Part shown: one piece after another, positions 4,237 through 11,378 of the stretch | Layout of the letters: every line of letters begins with the position of its first letter | Numbering within the stretch: position 1 is the stretch's first letter | DNA from: an uncultured Clostridia bacterium | GTDB taxonomy: Bacteria; Bacillota; Clostridia; Oscillospirales; Oscillospiraceae | Length of the DNA: 11,378 nt | NCBI GenBank assembly: GCA_947177005.1 | Contig: CAMWSZ010000045.1 | Location: forward strand, 1 to 11,378 | Direction of reading: 5' to 3' | Notes under the pieces: model-generated | Databases searched by the model: none | What the model saw: only the letters and a program-made list of their open reading frames with translations | What the model was told of the DNA's origin: nothing | Position numbers and translations under genes: made by a program

Positions 4237-4327
4237 CATTACATTAAAAATTGCTGCAATTATTATGTAATACAAATGTAATGCATATTTTTGTGTAAAT
4301 GTATATTAAGATTAATGTACATTTACA
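4237..4327. promoter_or_regulatory. AT-rich shared control region with repeated ACATT/AATGT boxes
   Basis: CATTACATT (4237-4245) is the exact inverse of AATGTAATG (4275-4283). Near them is TATGTAATAC (4264-4273), and TGTAAATGTA (4294-4303) is the exact inverse of TACATTTACA (4318-4327), 14 bases apart. Spaced half-sites in both orientations between two divergent genes, one coding a ribbon-helix-helix protein, look like operators for that protein. Promoter hexamers for the plus-strand gene could not be fixed; TATATT at 4302-4307 is one -10 candidate, which would sit inside the inverted repeat. Confidence 0.5.
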
Positions 4328-4347
4328 GTTACATAGAGAGGTACATT

Positions 4348-4524
4348 ATGAGAAAATTCAAAATACCTATATCCCCTAAATCGACAACAAAATCTGTTCG
4401 CTTTCCGGATGAAATAATTGCAGCAGTAAACAAGGCCATTTGCGGAACAGACTGTACATTTACCGCATTTGTCGTGGAAGCGGTACGTGTGGCGCTGGAA
4501 AGTCTGGGGGAAGAGGAAAAATAA
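4348..4524 (+). CDS. 58-residue ribbon-helix-helix DNA-binding protein
   Basis: Starts at ATG 4348 after AGAGAGG (4335-4341). Residues about 14-54 have the ribbon-helix-helix pattern: a beta strand KSVRF, helix 1 from PDEIIAAVNKAI, a turn, and helix 2 from FTAFVVEAVRVALESL. The short size and KSxRFPDEI start recall Arc/MetJ-fold proteins of the YlcI/YnfO type. It is probably a dimeric repressor acting on the boxes just upstream (autoregulation inferred). Two cysteines (in CGTDC) break the helix junction. The stop is 19 bases before the threonine synthase-like gene, so the two are probably co-transcribed. The DNA is AT-rich at its start compared with its neighbours, which suggests acquisition. 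Confidence 0.75.
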   Translation: MRKFKIPISPKSTTKSVRFPDEIIAAVNKAICGTDCTFTAFVVEAVRVALESLGEEEK

Positions 4525-4543
4525 CATCTACAAGGAGTCCGTC

Positions 4544-5785
4544 ATGAAAAACGTCAAACACGCGAAATGCGTCAAATGCGGCAAAATTTATGAGGCCGTC
4601 CCCAACCTGACCAACTGTTCCTGCGGGGGCATTCTGGATATCGTCTATGATTACAGCTACATCAAGGGCGTCCTGACCAAAGAGACCCTGGCCGCCCGCC
4701 GGGACAACTCCATGTGGCGTTACCGGGAACTGCTGCCCGTAGAGGAGTCCACCCCAAACACGCCCCTGCGTGTGGGCTGGAGCCCGCTGTATCAGGCGGA
4801 TACGCTGGCCCGTGAGCTGGGCATCGCCCGGCTGTATGTCAAGGACGACGGCATCAACCCCACCGCCTCCCTGAAAGACCGTGCCAGCGCAATGGCGGTA
4901 GCGAAAGCGCAGGAGGCGGGGGCCGGTGTGATTGCCTGCTCCTCCACCGGCAACGCCGCCAGCTCCCTGGCGGGCAACGCCGCCGCGGCCGGTCTGAAAA
5001 CCTATATTTTTGTGCCCAGCCGTGCCCCCAAAGGCAAGGTCGCACAGCTGATGACCTTCGGTGCGACGGTCATCTCCGTACAGGGCAGCTACGAGGATAC
5101 CTTTGAGCTGAGCCGTCAGGCCATAGACAAGTGGGGCTGGTACAACCGCAACGCCGCTATCAATCCCTATCTCTCCGAGGGGAAAAAGACGGTGGGTCTG
5201 GAGATCATGGAGCAGCTTGACTGGCAGGTCCCCGATTATATTGCGATTTCTGTGGGGGACGGCTGTACCATTGCAGGGCTGTGGAAGGGCCTCAAGGACC
5301 TGTACGCCATTGGCTTTATCGACCGCCTGCCCCGTCTAATTTCCGCACAGGCGGCGGGATGCTATCCCATTAACCGGGCCATTGAGACCGGCGCGGACTG
5401 GTCGCCCATGGAGGAAAACACCCTTGCCGATTCCATTGCCGTGGGCGTGCCCCGGAACGCGGACAAAGCGTTGGCGGCCATTCGGGAATCGAACGGCCTG
5501 ACGGTGGAGGTGACGGACGGGGAGATCATGGCCGCCCAGAAGCTGCTGGGTCGTACCTGCGGAGTGTTCGGCGAACCGGCGGGCGTAACGGGCGCGGCGG
5601 GTCTGAAAAAGCTGTGCGGACAGGGAAAAATCCCCGCGGACGCCACAGTGGTCAGCGTGGTGACAGGCAACGGTCTGAAGGATGTTGCCAACGCCATTAA
5701 CGCCTGCGGGGAACCGATTTCCATTCCCGGCGACATGGAGCTGCTTCTGAAAGCGTTTGCAGAAAACGGGATTGTTGTAGAATAG
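4544..5785 (+). CDS. Threonine synthase-like PLP enzyme
   Basis: A 413-residue protein with a Cys-rich N-terminal motif (C9-x2-C12 and C25-x-C27, a possible zinc site), then a fold-type II PLP domain: Lys111 in ASLKDRAS as Schiff-base lysine, STGN at 134-137, and SVGDG near 237-240 in the phosphate loop. This is the pattern of bacterial threonine synthases (O-phosphohomoserine to threonine), including the Cys-x2-Cys head. Because the gene lies near another PLP enzyme and a YgeY hydrolase, it may instead be a catabolic paralogue, so I give no symbol. ATG 4544 is chosen for AAGGAG at 4532-4537; the frame is open further upstream (from 4469), but that would overlap the ribbon-helix-helix gene. 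Terminated at 5792-5823. Confidence 0.85.
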   Translation: MKNVKHAKCVKCGKIYEAVPNLTNCSCGGILDIVYDYSYIKGVLTKETLAARRDNSMWRYRELLPVEESTPNTPLRVGWSPLYQADTLARELGIARLYVKDDGINPTASLKDRASAMAVAKAQEAGAGVIACSSTGNAASSLAGNAAAAGLKTYIFVPSRAPKGKVAQLMTFGATVISVQGSYEDTFELSRQAIDKWGWYNRNAAINPYLSEGKKTVGLEIMEQLDWQVPDYIAISVGDGCTIAGLWKGLKDLYAIGFIDRLPRLISAQAAGCYPINRAIETGADWSPMEENTLADSIAVGVPRNADKALAAIRESNGLTVEVTDGEIMAAQKLLGRTCGVFGEPAGVTGAAGLKKLCGQGKIPADATVVSVVTGNGLKDVANAINACGEPISIPGDMELLLKAFAENGIVVE

Positions 5786-5791
5786 AGAAAA

Positions 5792-5823
5792 AGCGCGGGG
5801 CGTCGTTTCGGACGTCCCGCGCT
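5792..5823. terminator. Bidirectional terminator between convergent genes
   Basis: A 13-bp stem (5792-5804 with 5811-5823, one G-T wobble) with a 6-base loop. On the minus strand it is followed directly by TTTTTCTC, making a strong terminator for the EAL-domain gene. On the plus strand the following bases (GCTGTTTATG) make a weaker one for the threonine synthase-like gene. Confidence 0.82.
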
Positions 5824-5840
5824 GCTGTTTATGCTTTTCG

Positions 5841-8800
5841 TTATTCCACTTCCTCCGCCGCGCTGTTCTGCCTGCGCTGGTCCAGGAAAAAGCGGTTGGC
5901 ATTAAGGAGCTTTTCCTTCTGGACGGCGGTGATTGTATCGGTAATATCCTTGATAAAGACATAGAAAAGCCGGTTCTCCTCGCCCCACTCGGATTTTTCC
6001 AGGTGGCCGCAGTCGTCCACCCAGCGGATTTCCCCATCCCTGCGGGTAATACGGTACTGCACAAAGTCCATATCGTCGTCCGACTCGTGGATCTGCATTT
6101 GGATGTCCCACTCCACGCGGTCCAGGTCCTCCGGATGCACGATACCTTGGAAGGAATTGCCGACATGCTCCATAAATTCCTCCATGGTTTTGCAGCCGAA
6201 AATTTTCAGGCAGCCCGGGTTGGCATACAGGATGCGTTCGTCCCCAATGCCCCGGTAGATCAGGAAGCCGTCGGACATATTGGCCAGGGATTCCGCGATC
6301 CGTGCGTGCCACTGCTGGTTCTCGTCCCGAATAATGGCGTCGATGCTGCGAATAGTCATGACCGCCGTCTTGGGGACGCCGTTTTCCCGTTCGCTGATGG
6401 TCACGCTGGTCAGACACCACTCGTCCGGCACGTCCTTTGCGCTGCGGCGGTAGCGGTACTCCACGGAATCCTGTTCCGTAAGCGCCTCCCGGAGATGTTC
6501 CAGACTGAGGAACTTCCGGACGTTTTCCTCGTCGTGCCGCAGGATTTTCCCGGAATTGAAATGGCGGTTGATAACGGCGTCGTAGGTGCCCCGCTCCATG
6601 GTCTGGTTGCTGTCCGGATAGATCATCCGCAGATAGTTGTCCTTGAGATGGATGTAGTAGACCTCCCGGTATGCCAGCATCATACTGCCCAGCGCGTCCT
6701 CATGCACCTGCCGGAAAGTGACGTCGCGCATCATGCAGGCCACATAGCCGTATTCATACTGGTACAGCTTCAGCTGGAGGTAGTGGGCGCTGACGGCACT
6801 GTAGGCGTGGTGGACCAGCTTTTCCCCTAAAAACGCGGCCTGATACGCCTTTTCCATCAGTTCCTTTTTGTTGTCTTTGAAAGTCTTTAAAAGCAGATGC
6901 CGCAGCTTTGACCGGTCGCCGCCGCAGAGCTTCTGCATCTCGCGGTTTGCGAAAACGATTTCAAATTCAGACGGCCTGCCGTTTTCGTCCAGATGAATAC
7001 GGGAAAGGCCGAAACCGAAGGGGATATCGCCATAATAGCGTTCCAGATTCTGCTGCTCCTGATCGGACAGGTCCTCCACGGCCCGCTCGGCCAGCATGTT
7101 CTGTTTTTCCCGCTCCCGTGCGGCGGTCATGTCCGTCAGGGAACCGTAGAACATCTTGTGCCCGTCCTTTTCCCGCAGGAAAAAGATTTTCATATACACC
7201 CACAGCACCTTGCCGTCCGTGCGGATGTAGTGGGCGTAGCCCTCCGCGCTGTTGGGACGGTTCTCATAAGCCCGTTCGAACAGCGAGAACAGATAGCGCC
7301 TGTCGTCCTCCAGCACCTGGTCGCAGAGCTTGCGGTTGAGGTTGGAATCGTCGGAGGAGTCGAAGCCGGACATCTGGAAATACTGGTCGTTGACCCGGTT
7401 GATTTCGATCTCGTTCTCGAACATACTGTAGAACGCCGCCGCGCCCAGGATATTATTCAGCATGGTATCGGTAAAGAGGTTGCCGTCCAGGAACTCCCGG
7501 ACGTGCATCGCCTCCACCTGCTTGCCCTGAAGGCCGTCGAAATCCAGACGCCGCTCGTCCGACAGCAGCGCCTCGAATTTATCAATGGGCATAGGTTTAT
7601 AGTAGTAGTAGCCCTGTGTGTAGCGGCAGCCCATGCTTTGCAGCAGGTTTTCATGCTGCTGGGTCTCCACGCCCTCGACGATAATGGGGATGCCAAGCTG
7701 GCGGGCCATATTGACCACGGATTCCAGAATGCCGATGCCCTTCTGTTCCTCCTCCACGCTCATCTCCAGGAACTTCATGTCGATTTTCAGCACGTCGATA
7801 GGCATACTGCGCAGGGTATTGAGGGAGGAGTAACCGCTGCCGAAGTCGTCCATCATCACCAGGAACCCGGCGTCCTGCAGCTGGGCCACGGTCTCATTGA
7901 CCTTGCCGCCCTCCTCGGCGTAAGCGCTCTCTGTGATCTCGCACTTGATGTACTTGGCCGGGACCTCATAGGCGGCGATCAGGTCCAGCAGGTAAGCGGG
8001 CACGTCCATTGTCATGATATCGATGCGGGAGATATTAATGGAAATGGGGACCGGACGGTATCCCTTCTCAATCCACTCGCTGAGCCACTGGATGACTTTC
8101 GCCCACACCACCTGATCCAGCGGGGTGACGGACCCGTTTTTCTCCAGCACCGGGATAAACTTTCCCGGCGACACCACTTTCCCGTTGTGAATCCAGCGCA
8201 CCAGAGACTCCGCGCCCACGATTTTGCCGGTGGAGATATCGCACTGGGGCTGGGCAAAAAACGTAAATTCATCCTCGTCCAAGGCGTTGCGGACCTCGGC
8301 CAGCAGCTTCCACTCCTGCTCCAGAGAGTTTTCCATAGAGGGCTCGTAGAGGCAGATGCGGCTGGCGTAGTTGCCAATGGCATAGGACAGCGCCATAGTG
8401 GCCCGGTCGTACATCTGCTCCGGCGGCACCTCCAAATCGTCAATGGGGTAGACGCCGATTGCCGGCTGGAACTGGGCCAAGTCGTCCCAGTTCTGCACGC
8501 CGTCGGCGATATCGTTCCACAGGGAATTGACCAGATCCATTCGGTACGGCAGGATGATGCAGTAGTTGTCGCCGCTGAAGTGTCCGATGACGCCGCCGCG
8601 TTTGGCCTGCACTTCCCGCAGGCGGTTGGCGATCATGCACAGGACCTCGTCACCGGCGTCCCGTCCGTAAATTTTGTTGACCATCCGGAAATGTTCGATA
8701 TCGAGAGCCGCCATACAGTACTCTCCCGGCTGCACAGTTTCCAGAAATTTTCTGGCTTCATCCATAAAACTGCGTATGTACAGCAGACCTGTCAGCGGGT

Positions 8801-8849
8801 TCAGCTCCGGGGCCGGCTGGCCTCTGTTTGTCTCAGGCGAAAAATCCAT
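5841..8849 (-). CDS. GGDEF(degenerate)-EAL-PAS protein, probable c-di-GMP phosphodiesterase
   Basis: A 1002-residue cytoplasmic protein without membrane segments. The N-terminal GGDEF domain (about 15-170) has SGDNY at 92-96 in place of GGDEF, so it should not make c-di-GMP, though it may bind GTP. The EAL domain (about 180-430) keeps all expected catalytic residues: E214 (ESLVR), N272, E304, D334-D335 (DDFGSGYSS), K355, E392 (VEGVET) and Q412. It should therefore hydrolyse c-di-GMP. C-terminal to it are PAS/PAC-like repeats, one near 468-575, one in the middle, and one near 880-985 (NPGCLKIFG, then the PAC stretch). Sensors normally sit N-terminal, so this order is less usual. ATG 8849 is chosen because GGAGG (8858-8862) precedes it; a TTG five codons upstream overlaps that site. 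The gene stands alone with its own promoter and terminator. Confidence 0.9.
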   Translation of the reverse strand: MDFSPETNRGQPAPELNPLTGLLYIRSFMDEARKFLETVQPGEYCMAALDIEHFRMVNKIYGRDAGDEVLCMIANRLREVQAKRGGVIGHFSGDNYCIILPYRMDLVNSLWNDIADGVQNWDDLAQFQPAIGVYPIDDLEVPPEQMYDRATMALSYAIGNYASRICLYEPSMENSLEQEWKLLAEVRNALDEDEFTFFAQPQCDISTGKIVGAESLVRWIHNGKVVSPGKFIPVLEKNGSVTPLDQVVWAKVIQWLSEWIEKGYRPVPISINISRIDIMTMDVPAYLLDLIAAYEVPAKYIKCEITESAYAEEGGKVNETVAQLQDAGFLVMMDDFGSGYSSLNTLRSMPIDVLKIDMKFLEMSVEEEQKGIGILESVVNMARQLGIPIIVEGVETQQHENLLQSMGCRYTQGYYYYKPMPIDKFEALLSDERRLDFDGLQGKQVEAMHVREFLDGNLFTDTMLNNILGAAAFYSMFENEIEINRVNDQYFQMSGFDSSDDSNLNRKLCDQVLEDDRRYLFSLFERAYENRPNSAEGYAHYIRTDGKVLWVYMKIFFLREKDGHKMFYGSLTDMTAAREREKQNMLAERAVEDLSDQEQQNLERYYGDIPFGFGLSRIHLDENGRPSEFEIVFANREMQKLCGGDRSKLRHLLLKTFKDNKKELMEKAYQAAFLGEKLVHHAYSAVSAHYLQLKLYQYEYGYVACMMRDVTFRQVHEDALGSMMLAYREVYYIHLKDNYLRMIYPDSNQTMERGTYDAVINRHFNSGKILRHDEENVRKFLSLEHLREALTEQDSVEYRYRRSAKDVPDEWCLTSVTISERENGVPKTAVMTIRSIDAIIRDENQQWHARIAESLANMSDGFLIYRGIGDERILYANPGCLKIFGCKTMEEFMEHVGNSFQGIVHPEDLDRVEWDIQMQIHESDDDMDFVQYRITRRDGEIRWVDDCGHLEKSEWGEENRLFYVFIKDITDTITAVQKEKLLNANRFFLDQRRQNSAAEEVE

Positions 8850-8891
8850 ACTGTTAACCTCCAAAATGTCGATCTGACGGTTCTTGGAAAT

Positions 8892-8920
8892 ATTGTAACA
8901 TTCCCTTCCGGTAAAATCAA
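8892..8920 (-). promoter_or_regulatory. Promoter of the EAL-domain gene
   Basis: Minus strand: TTGATT (8915-8920), 17-base spacer, TACAAT (8892-8897); start near 8885, leader about 36 bases. Confidence 0.75.
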
Positions 8921-8980
8921 GAGATTGTTGCTCATTTTCACAATTTCTGTGAAGGGCGCATTAAGCAGGCGGGGAGAGCC

Positions 8981-9011
8981 GCCGGTCCCTCCCGAGACGG
9001 GAAGGACCGGC
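8981..9011 (-). terminator. Hairpin after rny, weak terminator
   Basis: GCCGGTCC (8981-8988) pairs with GGACCGGC (9004-9011), with an inner CCCG/CGGG stem around AGA. It lies 45 bases after the rny stop. No T-run follows on the minus strand, so it may instead be an mRNA 3' stabiliser. Confidence 0.5.
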
Positions 9012-9055
9012 ATCATGATCGCAAGGGGGCGAGGGTACGTCACAGACCTCCCACA

Positions 9056-10603
9056 TTATTTTGCGTATTCCACGACCTTTGTCTCGCGGATGACATGGAC
9101 CTTGATCTGGCCGGGATATTCCAGTTCGTTCTCGATCCGGTTGGCCAGGTCTCTGGCCAGAATAACCATTTGGTCCTCGCTGACCTGTTCGGGCCGGACC
9201 ATGACGCGGACCTCCCGTCCGGCCTGAATGGCATAGGATTTCTCGACGCCGGGGTAATCGCTGGTGATCTCCTCCAGCTTCTCCAGGCGCTTGATATAAT
9301 TCTCCAGATTTTCACGCCTTGCGCCGGGCCGTGCCGCGGACACCGCGTCGGCGGCCTGAACCAGACAGGCCATCAGCGTTTTGCACTCCACGTCTCCGTG
9401 GTGGGCCTGAATGGCGTTGAGAATATCCTCTCTCTCCTTATATTTCCGGCAGAACTCCACGCCCAGATTCACATGGGTGCCCTCATACTCGTGGTCCAGC
9501 GCCTTGCCGATATCGTGGAGCAGACCGGCGCGCTTGGCGGCGTGGACGTCCAGGCCCAGCTCAGAGGCCATTAGCCCGGCGATGTGGCTGACCTCAATGG
9601 AGTGCTGGAGGACGTTCTGCCCGTAGCTGGTGCGGTAGTGGAGGCGGCCCAGCATTTTCTGTTCCTCGGGGTGCAGGCCGCGGACGCCGGTTTCCAGGGC
9701 GGCGCGTTCGCCCTCGCTCTTGATGACGGCCTCCACCTCCCGGCGGGCCTTTTCCACCATTTCCTCGATATGGGTGGGATGAATGCGTCCGTCGGCGATG
9801 AGCTTTTCCAGCGCGACCCTTGCCACCTCCCGGCGCACGGGTTCAAAGCAGGACACGGTAATGGCCTCCGGCGTATCGTCGATAATCAGGTCCACGCCGG
9901 TCAGGGTTTCAATGGTGCGGATGTTGCGGCCCTCGCGGCCGATAATGCGGCCCTTCATCTCGTCATTGGGCAGGGGAACCACGCTGACGGTGATTTCGGA
10001 CACATGGTCTGCGGCGCACCTCTGAATGGCGCCGGCGATAATTTCCTTTGCGTACTGGTCGGCCTCTTCCTTGGCGCGGGCCTCGATGTCCTTGATTTTC
10101 AGGGCGGCCTCGTGGGTGACCTGAGACTCCACCTGCGAGATCAGGTAGCTCTTGGCATCCTCCACGGTGAGGCCGGAGATCCGCTCCAGCATTTCGGTCT
10201 GGCTGCGTTTGATGAGCTCGATCTCCTCCTGCGCCCGGTCGGCGTCTGCGTGCTTTTGGGCCAGGGCTTCCTCTTTTCTCTCGATGTTTTCGGTTTTGCG
10301 GTCCAGATTTTCCTCTTTTTGCTGCAAGCGGCGTTCCTGCTTTTGCAGGTCGGCGCGGCGGCTTTTTTCTTCCTTCTCATACTCGCTGCGGCTGTGCAGG
10401 ATTTCCTCCTTAGCCTCCAGCAGCGCCTCACGCTTTTTGTTCTCCGAATTTTTGAGCGCTTCGTTCAGGATTCTCGTTGCTTCCTCCTCTGCGCTGGAGA
10501 TCTCCTTTTCGGAAAACTTTTTCCGGTAGCTGTAACCGAGGATGAAAAAAACAACCGCAGCCAACACGCAGGCAAGCGCCGCCCACAGGATATTGACTGT
10601 CAT
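9056..10603 (-). CDS. rny: Ribonuclease Y
   Basis: A 515-residue protein, the usual size for RNase Y (about 520). Order of parts: N-terminal membrane helix (about 5-24), long charged coiled coil (about 30-150), KH RNA-binding domain with GRIIGREGRN at 218-227, and HD nuclease domain with H334, the H363-D364 pair (LLHDIGKALDHE) and D419. RNase Y is the membrane-anchored endoribonuclease that starts mRNA decay in many Firmicutes and processes structured RNAs and riboswitches. The ATG 10603 follows AGGAGG (10615-10620) at 11 bases, slightly long. Own promoter at 10730-10759. Nothing in the sequence looks unusual; identification is firm. Confidence 0.97.
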   Translation of the reverse strand: MTVNILWAALACVLAAVVFFILGYSYRKKFSEKEISSAEEEATRILNEALKNSENKKREALLEAKEEILHSRSEYEKEEKSRRADLQKQERRLQQKEENLDRKTENIERKEEALAQKHADADRAQEEIELIKRSQTEMLERISGLTVEDAKSYLISQVESQVTHEAALKIKDIEARAKEEADQYAKEIIAGAIQRCAADHVSEITVSVVPLPNDEMKGRIIGREGRNIRTIETLTGVDLIIDDTPEAITVSCFEPVRREVARVALEKLIADGRIHPTHIEEMVEKARREVEAVIKSEGERAALETGVRGLHPEEQKMLGRLHYRTSYGQNVLQHSIEVSHIAGLMASELGLDVHAAKRAGLLHDIGKALDHEYEGTHVNLGVEFCRKYKEREDILNAIQAHHGDVECKTLMACLVQAADAVSAARPGARRENLENYIKRLEKLEEITSDYPGVEKSYAIQAGREVRVMVRPEQVSEDQMVILARDLANRIENELEYPGQIKVHVIRETKVVEYAK

Positions 10604-10653
10604 GTCTCTGTTTTCCTCCTAAATGCAGTATGCTGATGGGGTATTGAAAGGGT

Positions 10654-10674
10654 CCGGCGGTGACGTGTCGCCGG
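10654..10674 (-). other. Hairpin in the rny leader
   Basis: CCGGCG (10654-10659) pairs with CGCCGG (10669-10674) around a 9-base loop. It lies in the rny 5' untranslated region (about 120 bases long). RNase Y mRNAs can be autoregulated, but nothing here proves it. Confidence 0.4.
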
Positions 10675-10729
10675 GCGCGGAAATAATCAGCGGATACCCC
10701 TTTTTACCCGCCGACAAAAATCCACTTCA

Positions 10730-10759
10730 ATCATACTCGCTCCACCCGCTTTTTGTCAA
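10730..10759 (-). promoter_or_regulatory. Promoter of rny
   Basis: Minus strand: perfect TTGACA (10754-10759), 18-base spacer, TATGAT (10730-10735). Start near 10723. Confidence 0.8.
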
Positions 10760-10850
10760 GTAAAAATTGTTTCTGGAGCGGTTTTGCTTTTTCCCGTGCG
10801 GAATCACCCGGTTCACCCGGCGGAGGCCGGAGAAAAGCCGGGAAAACAGG

Positions 10851-10878
10851 AAAAAACCTCCCGCAGAGGAGGGAGGTT
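10851..10878 (-). terminator. Rho-independent terminator after the RecD2-like gene
   Basis: AACCTCCC (10855-10862) pairs with GGGAGGTT (10871-10878) around an 8-base loop; on the minus strand the stem runs into TTTTTT (10851-10856). It lies 10 bases past the helicase stop. Confidence 0.88.
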
Positions 10879-10887
10879 TATGTAGCG

Positions 10888-11378
10888 TTACGCCGCGCCG
10901 TCTCCGGACGGCAGGCGCCGCAGGCGCCAGCACAGGCCGCTGTAACGGCGCTGCTGCCGGTCATTGGCGGCCATTTTGCGCAGGGCGGTGCCGTCGCCGA
11001 CGGCCACCAGCAGTTCCCGCGCACGGGTCACGCCGGTGTACAGCACGCCCCGCACCATGAGCGACGGCGCGGCGGGCAGCACGGTCAGAATGACGGCCCG
11101 GTACTCGCTGCCCTGGCTCTTGTGGACCGTCACGGCATACGCCAGCTCCAGCTCCGTCAGCATGTCCGGCGTATACGCGGCGGAGCGGCCGTCGAAATTG
11201 AGGGTCAATAATTCGCCTGCGGGGTCGATGTCCTCGATCACCCCCACGTCGCCGTTGAAGATGCCGGAGCCGGTCACGCCGTCCTCCCGCACCCATAACA
11301 CATCGTAGTTGTTCCGGACCTGCATGATCCGGTCGCCGGTGCGGAAGAGCTTCTCTCCCAAAACCACCTGCCGTTTAT
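10888..11378 (-). CDS. RecD2-like SF1 DNA helicase, C-terminal part
   Basis: The last 163 or so codons of a gene that starts beyond the right edge (the frame is open to the end of the window, with KRQVVLGEK before the first visible GTG). It shows the C-terminal hallmarks of RecD/UvrD-like helicases: GDRIMQVRNNYD, a beta-barrel (SH3-like) stretch around NGDVGVIEDID, motif V ELAYAVTVHKSQGSEY, and motif VI LYTGVTRAREL with the arginine finger. The Firmicutes RecD2 protein, which acts in replication-fork and mismatch-repair maintenance without RecBC, is the best fit. The N-terminal helix-hairpin-helix part is not visible, so other RecD-like ATPases cannot be fully excluded. Ends at TAA 10888-10890. 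Confidence 0.88.
   Translation of the reverse strand, partial: KRQVVLGEKLFRTGDRIMQVRNNYDVLWVREDGVTGSGIFNGDVGVIEDIDPAGELLTLNFDGRSAAYTPDMLTELELAYAVTVHKSQGSEYRAVILTVLPAAPSLMVRGVLYTGVTRARELLVAVGDGTALRKMAANDRQQRRYSGLCWRLRRLPSGDGAA

Noticed and set aside
4469..4543. Extended N-terminus of the threonine synthase-like protein from 4469
   Set aside because: It overlaps the ribbon-helix-helix gene and adds residues foreign to the family; ATG 4544 has a proper AAGGAG.
8850..8864. TTG start five codons upstream of the EAL-domain protein
   Set aside because: It would place the start before the GGAGG ribosome site that clearly serves ATG 8849.
6993..9227. 744-residue plus-strand open frame opposite the EAL-domain gene
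   Set aside because: It is a shadow of the GC-rich codon pattern on the other strand: no ribosome site, no recognisable domain, and the minus frame has clear GGDEF/EAL/PAS motifs.
9584..10636. 350-residue plus-strand open frame opposite rny
   Set aside because: Leu/Phe-rich mirror of the coiled-coil coding region; no start signals.
10816..10842. CCCGGC/GCCGGG inverted repeat between rny promoter and helicase terminator
   Set aside because: A short 6-bp stem in GC-rich DNA with a 15-base loop and no T-run; likely chance.

Overview
The window looks like the chromosome of a GC-rich gut-type Clostridia (Oscillospiraceae-like Firmicutes). Grounds: strong AGGAGG-type ribosome sites, many TTGACA/TATAAT sigma-A promoters, RNase Y, a RecD2-type helicase, and a YgeY/YheO amino-acid gene set. 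No rRNA, tRNA, CRISPR array or transposase was seen.

Left part (1-2880): a metabolic cluster. A partial YgeY-family M20 hydrolase reads leftward. Divergent from it is a YheO/DauR-type PAS-HTH regulator, whose end overlaps the start of a fold-type II PLP enzyme by 14 bases. Each direction has a good promoter, with operator-like repeats between them. A strong terminator closes the PLP gene. A second PLP enzyme, threonine synthase-like, lies at 4544-5785 and may belong to the same pathway.

Middle (2881-4530): an accessory block and the main discovery candidate. Three tandem modules with a period of about 390 bases each hold a sense promoter, a structured leader of about 100 bases, a 31-residue one-helix membrane peptide, a 3' region complementary to the leader, and a terminator. 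A perfectly placed opposite-strand promoter is built into the terminator hairpin. This is the layout of a type I toxin-antitoxin system (membrane peptide mRNA plus antisense RNA). I do not recognise the peptide as a named family. The duplex between leader and 3' end is kept in the diverged third copy by changes on both arms. Right of the array is an AT-rich divergent pair: a 53-residue acidic helical protein (minus) and a 58-residue ribbon-helix-helix protein (plus), with repeated AATGTAAT/TGTAAATGTA boxes between them.

Right part (5786-11378): housekeeping and signalling genes on the minus strand. These are a 1002-residue GGDEF(degenerate)-EAL-PAS protein predicted to be a c-di-GMP phosphodiesterase, RNase Y (rny) with its own promoter, and the C-terminal part of a RecD2-like helicase running off the window. 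RNase Y could act on the middle block, because antisense-paired or structured toxin mRNAs in Firmicutes are commonly cleared by such RNases. That link is an inference.
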